In this document: positions 55,217 to 61,269 of the stretch, piece by piece
Position numbering within the stretch: the first letter of the stretch is position 1
Layout: every line of letters begins with the position of its first letter
The notes under the pieces: model-generated
Seen by the model: only the letters and a program-made list of their open reading frames with translations
Told to the model about the DNA's origin: nothing
The model's database searches: none
Program-made: the position numbers and the translations under genes
Source: JAGZEG01 sp963930185
GTDB taxonomy: Bacteria > Actinomycetota > Coriobacteriia > Coriobacteriales > UMGS124
Direction: 5' to 3'
Length of the DNA stretch: 61,269 bases
Assembly: GCA_963930185.1 (NCBI GenBank)
Contig: CAWVLT010000089.1
Coordinates: 1 to 61,269 of the forward strand

Positions 55217-56911
55217 CTACGCCGTCACGCCCACGTAATTGCAGGCCTCGGTGGCAGCGATGTAGCCCGAGTCGATGCACAGGCCATAGCAGTAGCCAGG
55301 CACGTCGTAGTAGGGCGAGTAGTACAGGCTGCCGGCATCGGTGCCCGCGACGTACAGGCCGCTGAAGGGATGGTTGTCCATGTCGCAGGCGCGGCACTGG
55401 TCGTCGATGCGGATGCCGCCGAAGGTGCTCCAGGCGCTCGGCTCGTTCTCGGTGACGTAGAACGGGCCGGTCTTGACGGGCGACAGGTACCACGGGCTGG
55501 CGTTGAACTGCGGGTCGACGCCGGCCTCGCAGTACTCGTTGTACTGGTTGACGGTCTCCACCAGGTTGGGCAGGCCCACGGTCTCGGCAAGCTCCTCGAT
55601 GGTGTCGGCCTTCCAGCACCAGCCCTCGGCGATGCCCTCCTCGATGTCAGCGGGCAGGTTGTCAAGGATGCGGTCCTTGAAGTAGGCGCCGATGAACCAG
55701 TTGGTGTTGGGATCGTCATGCGCGCCGTCCTGGGCGCCGCGGGCGATGGAGTAGTTGTACAGGCCCTCGGTGGTCATGGCGTCGACGTAGGCCTGGTCGA
55801 CCACGGCGTACCACGGGGAGTTCTTGAGCGTCTGCTCCGAGCCGTAGCTCATGGGGTAGTCGCACAGCAAGCCCTCGTTGATGAAGCGCTTGCCCTCGGC
55901 GTCCACGAGCAGGCAGCCGTAGTAGCCGAACTTGAAGGCGTAGTTCTGGTCGTACTTGTCCTGCTTGGCCGGACGGCTTGCCTTGGAGTTGGTTCCGCCG
56001 TACTCGCAGGGGCAGTAGCCAAACGTCTTGTCAAGGCCGCAGCCGATGGCCTCGGCGGCCGCGATGCCGTCGCCGGTGCACAGCGACTCGCCGCCGCGGG
56101 CGACGTTGAGCTTGCGGGTCTTGAGGAAGCGCTCCTGCAGGTCGCGGTTGCCCAGATAGCCACCGGTCGCCAGGATCACGGCGCCGGCGTTGATCTGGAT
56201 GGTGTTGCCGTCGGCGTCAGTGGCGACGACGCCGGTCACGGTGGTGCCGTCGGCGACCAGGTCGGTCATGGTCGTGGACCAAAGCACCTGCACGCCGTTC
56301 TCGTCAAGGGCGTTCTGCCACAGGGTGAAGCGGTCCTCGAGCTCGGTGAGGATGAGGTGGAAGCCGCCCTTCTCGTTGATGAACGGGGTCAGGAAGCGGA
56401 AGTTGGCCTCCTGGAACTCGTAACCGATGCCCTCGAGCAGGGCCACGGCGTCCTTGGACGTCTCGAGGCACTTGCGCATGAGCGAGGGGTTGGGCGTCCA
56501 GTGCGTGTAGTCCATGACGTGATAGAAGACGTCGTCGACGGTGAGGGTGGTGCCGCCCTCACGGTTGTGAAGCACGTCGGAGTCGACGCCGAACGGGCCG
56601 GAGACGTACACGCCGTTGGGGGCGGTCACGTCGGCGCCCTTCTCCAGGGTGATGACCTTGGCGCCGTTCTGCGCGGCGGCGATGGAGGCGACGAAGCCGG
56701 CGGCGCCGCAGCCCACGACGCACACGTCGCACTCAAGGGCCTCGCCGGAGGCGGCGGGAGCCTCGGCCTCGGCGGACTCGGCGGCGGCCTCGCCCTCCTC
56801 CTCGGCGAAGGCGGCAGTGGCACCGGCCGTCACCAGCGCGCCGGCAGCGGCGGCACCGGCAAGGAAGGTGCGGCGATCCAGACCAGCGGAAAGATTAGAA
56901 CGAACGTCCAT
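55217..56911 (-). CDS. Tat-exported fumarate-reductase-like flavoenzyme (4)
   Basis: 564 residues from the ATG at 56911 (GAAGGGA upstream). Tat motif LDRRTFLAGAAAAGALVTAGA, an acidic Glu/Ala linker, then FAD domain CDVCVVGCGAAGFVASIAAAQNGAKVITLEKGA. Family residues VILATGGYLGNRDLQERFL and the C-terminal GGIRIDDQCRACDMDNHPFSGLYVAGTDAGSLYYSPYYDVPG support the assignment; the last segment is Tyr-rich, unlike the other three. No FMN or haem domain. The upstream promoter has the MerR layout (56991-57021), and the MerR gene lies directly beyond it on the same strand. Confidence 0.9.
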   Translation of the reverse strand: MDVRSNLSAGLDRRTFLAGAAAAGALVTAGATAAFAEEEGEAAAESAEAEAPAASGEALECDVCVVGCGAAGFVASIAAAQNGAKVITLEKGADVTAPNGVYVSGPFGVDSDVLHNREGGTTLTVDDVFYHVMDYTHWTPNPSLMRKCLETSKDAVALLEGIGYEFQEANFRFLTPFINEKGGFHLILTELEDRFTLWQNALDENGVQVLWSTTMTDLVADGTTVTGVVATDADGNTIQINAGAVILATGGYLGNRDLQERFLKTRKLNVARGGESLCTGDGIAAAEAIGCGLDKTFGYCPCEYGGTNSKASRPAKQDKYDQNYAFKFGYYGCLLVDAEGKRFINEGLLCDYPMSYGSEQTLKNSPWYAVVDQAYVDAMTTEGLYNYSIARGAQDGAHDDPNTNWFIGAYFKDRILDNLPADIEEGIAEGWCWKADTIEELAETVGLPNLVETVNQYNEYCEAGVDPQFNASPWYLSPVKTGPFYVTENEPSAWSTFGGIRIDDQCRACDMDNHPFSGLYVAGTDAGSLYYSPYYDVPGYCYGLCIDSGYIAATEACNYVGVTA

Positions 56912-56990
56912 GTGCGTCCCTTCTCTTGGAGAGGCGGCAGCTCCTGCCGATCCCCCTAAGACCGGCCATGCCACCTCTTGGTTGGCGAGA

Positions 56991-57021
56991 ACTCTACCGC
57001 TTCAACCTAGTTGAAGGTCAA
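56991..57021 (-). promoter_or_regulatory. MerR-type promoter of flavoenzyme 4
   Basis: On the minus strand: -35 TTGACC (57016-57021), 19-bp spacer, -10 TAGAGT (56991-56996). The spacer contains most of the 17-bp perfect dyad CTTCAACCTAGTTGAAG (57000-57016). A 19-20-bp spacer with a central dyad is the established hallmark of promoters activated by MerR regulators through DNA distortion. Confidence 0.8.
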
Positions 57022-57093
57022 GCAACTCGGGTACGAAGCCCGCACCGAGGTACCCGGCGGCCCGCAGCGTGGCGCGCGAGGCGGGCCCGCCCG

Positions 57094-57969
57094 CTACTCG
57101 ATGGGAACGAACAGCGTCTCCAGGTCGCTGCCCTCGCCGTCGAGGTTGAGAAACGCCGGGAGCAGCAGGGAGTCACCGCGCACGCGATACCCGCGCTGGG
57201 CGAGGTAGGCGAACATGTCATCGTAGCTCTCCCGCCGCAGACTCTGCTCGCGCGTGACGATGCGCCGGTACCGCAGGCACTTGCCCAGCGCCAGCCGCCT
57301 CACCTTGCGCTGGTCGCAGTCGCGCACCCGGTGGCCCTCCACCGCCTGCATGGCGATGACGTAGCTGGGGTCGAGCGTGAGCGAGTCGCCCATGAGGTCC
57401 TCGTACGAGACGATGCGTGCGCAGCTGGTCACGTTGAGCAGCTCGTAGAACAGCGAGATCTCCCGGGCGTTGTCCACCGCCACCGAGAAGTCCGACCCGC
57501 GCGACGCCTCCACGTACAGCCAATCCTGGACGTCGATGACGCGAAACCTTTCACTTGGTTGAAGGTTCATGAGCTCAAGTGCGCGCTCGATGCGAGAGAG
57601 CCGGTAGCGCAGTAGCTCGGCCTGGTAGAGCAGTGACTCGTGCTGGGCGACCAGCAGGCCCTTGAACTCGTCGCTGCCCTGGCGGGCGTCGAGCATCTCG
57701 ATGGCCTGCTCGACGTTGAAGCCATACTGCAGCAGCACACGAAAGGCGTTCGCGCGGAAGGCGTCGTTGGGCGTGAAGTAGCGGTAGCCGTTCTCCTCCT
57801 TGCGCCCTGGAAAGAGGCCCGCGCGCTCGTAGAAGCGGATGCGCGAGGCGCTCATGCCGGTCATGGCCGAGAACTCGCCGATCTTGTAACGCCTGCTCTC
57901 GTACTTGTCGCACGCGCTGTCGCCGTCTCGCATGGCGCTGCCCCGTATGTCGTCCCCTCGTTTGCCCAT
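57094..57969 (-). CDS. MerR-family transcriptional activator
   Basis: 291 residues from the ATG at 57969 (GGAGG about 11 bp upstream; an in-frame TTG at 57987 is also possible). MerR HTH at about 28-95: YKIGEFSAMTGMSASRIRFYERAGLFPGRKEENGYRYFTPNDAFRANAFRVLLQYGFNVEQAIEML, then a coiled dimer helix (HESLLYQAELLRYRLSRIERALELMNL). The C-terminal about 170 residues are a ligand domain I do not recognise. Its neighbour's promoter has a MerR-type operator, so it very probably activates flavoenzyme 4. Confidence 0.9.
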   Translation of the reverse strand: MGKRGDDIRGSAMRDGDSACDKYESRRYKIGEFSAMTGMSASRIRFYERAGLFPGRKEENGYRYFTPNDAFRANAFRVLLQYGFNVEQAIEMLDARQGSDEFKGLLVAQHESLLYQAELLRYRLSRIERALELMNLQPSERFRVIDVQDWLYVEASRGSDFSVAVDNAREISLFYELLNVTSCARIVSYEDLMGDSLTLDPSYVIAMQAVEGHRVRDCDQRKVRRLALGKCLRYRRIVTREQSLRRESYDDMFAYLAQRGYRVRGDSLLLPAFLNLDGEGSDLETLFVPIE

Positions 57970-58982
57970 GCCGATATCGCCCTCCAAGTTGCGTGGACTT
58001 GAAGCCGGACGTGAAGCCCCCTCTAATCATACAGGATGCGACAAACGTGGTGTGCATCGGATGAGATGGCCGGTAATTTAGATCGATGTGGGCAAGCGGC
58101 GGGCCGGCGGCGGCACATAAAACCCGCACAATGCCATTTGCATGCAAAAGCAGGGTGATATTGGAAAGTTTTGGCGTTTTGGAACGAGCTGGAGGTGCCT
58201 GACAACTTCTTGACATGATATTTTATTGATTTATCTTATATAAATATTATTAAAACTAAACTGTATTTTTTAACCATACGATGATTTGAATCCCCTAATA
58301 GATGATATGGTCGTTCCAAAGTCCGTTTTTCTTCCACGGGATGGCCTTTCTGGCATGCAAACGCCCCACCACCGGATGCCGGCCAGGGGCACGCCTAGTC
58401 CCCACGCCCTCTTCGTCCCATGGACCGCCCAAATCGTCTAGACTACTACCGGCGATGTGCCATATGCGTCATGCACCCCTTTGGCGCCGCGCCATGCACC
58501 TTAACACCACCATCCCGACTGACCCCGGACTCTCCATCGAGTGCCCCGTCGCTCGTCGCTGCCCGCTGTTTGGCGCCGCCGGCTGCATGGCAAGCCATCC
58601 GTCGATGTGTACGCGTCCGCCCGTCTGCCCGCTGGATCATCCCAGCCGCCAAGCCAGTCGCCGACCGTCAGCTGTCATTCATGCGCGTCGGACATCCGCA
58701 GGATGCGGTGCCCGCTCGCATAGCACGCCGACTTCTTTGTCGGCCCGTCGCCCCGAAGGGCGCTTTGGCCAATGCGCGCCGCGTCGACCCTCGGCCGCCC
58801 CCGCGACCGCCCCGGTGATCCAAGGCACCCGGCGCGGCACGCCCCGATCCAAGGCACAGGGCCAAAACGCCCGCCACATCTCCCGACATGCCGGCACACC
58901 ACACGAGCCGCAGCGTACGTCGTGACGCACACGCCGACGAGAGACCACCGGGGGCCATGTCACGACGTAGGGAGGAGGGCTC
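57970..58982. other. Gene-free 1-kb stretch with element B copy 2
   Basis: 58162-58336 is inverted-repeat element B copy 2, strongly AT-rich. From 58337 to 58982 the DNA is GC-rich and rich in His/Pro/Arg codons in every frame, with no plausible start or homology; I see no gene there. A direct repeat GATCCAAGGCAC occurs twice near 58817 and 58849. The last part includes the DUF3800 gene's GGAGGAGGG site. Confidence 0.55.
58162..58336. repeat. Inverted-repeat element B, copy 2
   Basis: 175 bp bounded by 26-bp arms 58162-58187 (TGGAAAG...TTTTGGAACGA) and 58311-58336 (reverse complement). The AT-rich interior shares the ATGATAT-TTTAT block and a GGTCGTTCC right-hand junction with copy 1. Divergent elsewhere. 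Confidence 0.8.
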
Positions 58983-61175
58983 ATGCCCCTGTGCCTCTAT
59001 TCAACCCAACATGCCGGTCCCACCAAGCTCTATCTCGACGAGTCGGGCACGCTCGGCTATAGTGGCGAGGTCTTCACGATGGCGATCGTGCTCGTGCGCG
59101 ACCTGCCTGCGCTGGAGACGTGCATCGCCAAGCACCGCGTGACCCAGACCGAGTCCAAGGCCTCGCAGATGCGCACGGCCCAGAAGCTCGCGCTGGCCCG
59201 CACCATCCTGGAGGAGAACCAGATCAGCGTCTTTCTGGCCGACCTCGACCCGCGCGCGGCGCTGGTGAGCGAGCGCAAGCTGGACAAGGACCTGCTCTAC
59301 GACTCCATGGCCGGCCAGGCGCTGGCGTACTACCTGCAGCGCGGCGACCTGCAGCAGGGCCTGTCGTATCGCCTGTCCATGGACATCCGCGGCAGCCTGC
59401 GCGAGAGCTACGAGGACCTGGTGCGCGACAGCATCGGCAACGTCCTGATGAACCGCGAGAGCCCGCTGGTGAGCGACATCGACGTGCGCTTTCTGGACTC
59501 CAAGTTCTCCGCCGGCGTGCAGGCGGCCGACCTGTTCTCCAACGTCTACCGCACGGCGCTCTCGCAGAAGGACTCGCCCTGCCAGGGCTTTCTGCGCAAG
59601 TACATCGAGGAGGGCGTGGTGCACGCCGGCTTCGTCTTCGGCCTGCCGCAGCTGGCCGACCAGATGACGCAGATCGCCAACAACCTGCGCGCGCTGGTGG
59701 AGATGGAGCCAGAGGCGCCCAGGCGCGCGTCGCTGTTCGAGGCTGACGCCGCCGACAAGGGCGGCAATGCGGCCGAGGGCAGAGGTGGCTCCGACGAGGG
59801 GGCCGGCCAGGCGGGCAAGGCAGCCGATGGCACTGATGCCGGCGCGAGCGAGACGGGCAGGCGCTCCAGGCGTGGCCCGCGCGGGCGCGGGGGCAGAAGG
59901 TCAGCTGGCCAGGCGACCCAGGCCGAGAAGGTTACCGAGGCCAGCACGGACGTCGCGGAGCCACAGACCGAAGTCGAGGCCCACGGGGATCCGGCCACGG
60001 GACAGCCCGGCATGACCGGCAATGCCCGGACCGACGCCTCTGCCGCCGAGCCTCCCGCAACCCAGGCGCACGCCAACGAGTCAAGCCACATCGAGGGTAA
60101 CGACGAAGAGACGCAGGCCAAGCGCGTCACGCGCAGGCGCCGCTCCCGCTCCGGCCGCATCACGCACAAGACGCCCGAGGAGAAGGCGGCCGAGGTACAG
60201 ACGGCCGAGGTCGGCAAGAACACCGACGCCACGGCGGGCGATCACAAGGCGACCGGGACCGCGCAGGACGCCGGGACGCAGGTTTCGCCCGCCCTGTCCG
60301 CGCCGGAGGCAACCCCGCCCGCGGCCCGCGACGCCGCGCCCGACGAAACGCCTGCTATCGACACCCACGCAGCCGGGCGCTCAGACGCCGCCGGACGGCC
60401 GGGGGTCGCGGCCGATGAGGTCGCCCCTGCCGACAGCGCCGCCTCCACGGCCGACAAGCCAGTGGACGTGCGCCCCGGCCGCGCGGCACGCTCACAGCAG
60501 GCGGCCAGCAGAAGCCGCCGGGCGACGCGCACCCGCAAGACCGGGGAAGAGACCCCGATGGCCGAAGCCAAGGCCGAGGCGCCAACGGGCATCTCGCCCG
60601 AAGCGCCCAAGGCACCCGAGACGCCCGAGTCGTCCGGCACCCCCGCAGCCATCGATGCCACAGCCGCCCCCAAAGAGCCGTCCATGACGCAGGCAGCTGG
60701 GGTCCATGCTGATCCGGCCGATGCAATGCCCGCCGCAAAGGATACCGCGACCGGCATTGCCGTCGGCCCCGAGGGCGTCGGAAGCATCCCCGGCTCCGAT
60801 GACGGGGCAGCCGCCTCTCACAAGCGACGGGGCACCACGAGAAGCAGGCGCACGCAGACTCGCGCCTCGTCGACCAGAAAGAAGCAGGCTACCGTCGAGA
60901 GCGATGCGAAAGAGGCCGACGCAGCGGAGAGCACGACCGCGCGCGCGGCAGACGCAGGACACGTCGGTGACGAGGGCTCTGCCTCGTCCGCCGAGGCACC
61001 AAAGGCCCAGACGGCGTCGACGAGCGCCCCGGCGGACGACGCGCAGGGCGAGGCGGACGCCGGGGCCAAGCCCGCGGCCAAGCGCACGAGGCGTCGCAGC
61101 ACACGCAAGCCCAAGGATGAGCAGGCGGCCGAGGCGGCACCGGGCAAGCACGCCTCCCCCGAACCGACGGCATAG
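58983..61175 (+). CDS. DUF3800 protein with long disordered basic tail
   Basis: 730 residues; ATG preceded by GGAGGAGGG. Residues 12-240 form a DUF3800 domain: LYLDESGTLGYSG (Asp19, Glu20) and FLDSKFSAGVQAADLFSNVY (Asp172, Asp183), a pattern consistent with an RNase H-like fold. Residues about 245-730 are low-complexity Ala/Glu/Pro/Thr with at least five Arg/Lys-rich clusters (near 293-307, 381-394, 500-525, 615-640, 700-715; for example RRSRRGPRGRGGRR and RRRRSRSGR) resembling the RNA-binding tails of RNase E. Function unknown; binding to nucleic acid is likely. Confidence 0.8.
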   Translation: MPLCLYSTQHAGPTKLYLDESGTLGYSGEVFTMAIVLVRDLPALETCIAKHRVTQTESKASQMRTAQKLALARTILEENQISVFLADLDPRAALVSERKLDKDLLYDSMAGQALAYYLQRGDLQQGLSYRLSMDIRGSLRESYEDLVRDSIGNVLMNRESPLVSDIDVRFLDSKFSAGVQAADLFSNVYRTALSQKDSPCQGFLRKYIEEGVVHAGFVFGLPQLADQMTQIANNLRALVEMEPEAPRRASLFEADAADKGGNAAEGRGGSDEGAGQAGKAADGTDAGASETGRRSRRGPRGRGGRRSAGQATQAEKVTEASTDVAEPQTEVEAHGDPATGQPGMTGNARTDASAAEPPATQAHANESSHIEGNDEETQAKRVTRRRRSRSGRITHKTPEEKAAEVQTAEVGKNTDATAGDHKATGTAQDAGTQVSPALSAPEATPPAARDAAPDETPAIDTHAAGRSDAAGRPGVAADEVAPADSAASTADKPVDVRPGRAARSQQAASRSRRATRTRKTGEETPMAEAKAEAPTGISPEAPKAPETPESSGTPAAIDATAAPKEPSMTQAAGVHADPADAMPAAKDTATGIAVGPEGVGSIPGSDDGAAASHKRRGTTRSRRTQTRASSTRKKQATVESDAKEADAAESTTARAADAGHVGDEGSASSAEAPKAQTASTSAPADDAQGEADAGAKPAAKRTRRRSTRKPKDEQAAEAAPGKHASPEPTA

Positions 61176-61269
61176 AAACAATCCGCCTGCGCGGAAGAGC
61201 TGTGCGGCAGAGCCTCATCCGTTCGACCGAACCAGGGGGTGCCCCGCCGCTCAAGTCAGACGCGGCGGG

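Noticed and set aside
57546..57573. Second MerR-type dyad inside the merR gene
   Set aside because: Imperfect, within coding sequence and with no promoter elements spaced like the real site at 56991-57021.
58302..58925. A 207-codon open frame between element B and the DUF3800 gene
   Set aside because: Composition (Pro/Arg/His/Ser-rich), weak start and overlap with element B's right arm argue against a protein.

Overview
The window is GC-rich (visibly well above 60% in the coding parts) and reads as chromosomal DNA of a high-GC Gram-positive anaerobe. The best guess is a member of the Coriobacteriia (Actinomycetota; Eggerthella/Olsenella/Collinsella relatives). The reasons are the core block secA-prfB-yitT and ftsE-ftsX-S41-rnr-smpB with actinobacterial-type proteins, four Tat-exported fumarate-reductase-like flavoenzymes each beside its own regulator, and LuxR proteins carrying a multi-membrane-span sensor half. 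The genus is not resolved. No tRNA, rRNA, CRISPR array or transposase gene was found.

Layout: 1-7.9 kb is a minus-strand housekeeping block: flavin reductase-rubredoxin, smpB, a TPR protein, RNase R, an S41-type protease that has lost both catalytic residues, ftsX and ftsE. 8.4-16.6 kb continues on the minus strand: an ArsB/SLC13-type permease, then the near-continuous run secA-prfB-yitT-split transketolase. 17.3-22.2 kb holds a PTH2-type peptidyl-tRNA hydrolase, a membrane LuxR regulator divergent from Tat flavoenzyme 1, and a DUF454 protein. 22.4-24.6 kb holds a small gene under a LexA-type box and a frameshifted AAA-ATPase/PD-(D/E)XK gene. 24.6-29.2 kb is hemH plus a CydDC-like ABC exporter pair. 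29.4-31.1 kb is a HipBA toxin-antitoxin unit with two clear operators and a decayed hipB fragment. 31.4-36.7 kb is a five-gene nickel/peptide-type ABC importer whose first ATPase has a His-rich N-terminus. 37.2-41.5 kb holds a class-I amidotransferase-like hydrolase, a two-component system with many low-complexity insertions and a membrane protein with a UBA-like N-terminus.

From 41.8 kb the window is accessory: flavoenzyme 2, a LuxR regulator broken by two homopolymer frameshifts, flavoenzyme 3 (with an FMN-binding domain) divergent from a PucR-type regulator, a 962-residue protein resembling the MXAN_6230/SCO0854 family, a frameshifted XRE-TPR regulator, flavoenzyme 4 with a MerR regulator and a textbook MerR promoter (19-bp spacer with dyad), and a DUF3800 protein with a 480-residue disordered basic tail.

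Working together: the flavoenzymes probably reduce different small organic acceptors outside the membrane, each induced by a dedicated regulator of a different class (LuxR, LuxR, PucR, MerR). The intergenic DNA is unusual. It carries two two-copy families of inverted-repeat elements (8.1/54.7 kb and 36.8/58.2 kb), a seven-copy 26-27-bp repeat arranged symmetrically around a terminator (16.9-17.3 kb), and a 73-bp inverted-repeat element (38.2 kb). These non-coding elements and the MerR-flavoenzyme module are the most promising things to follow up.
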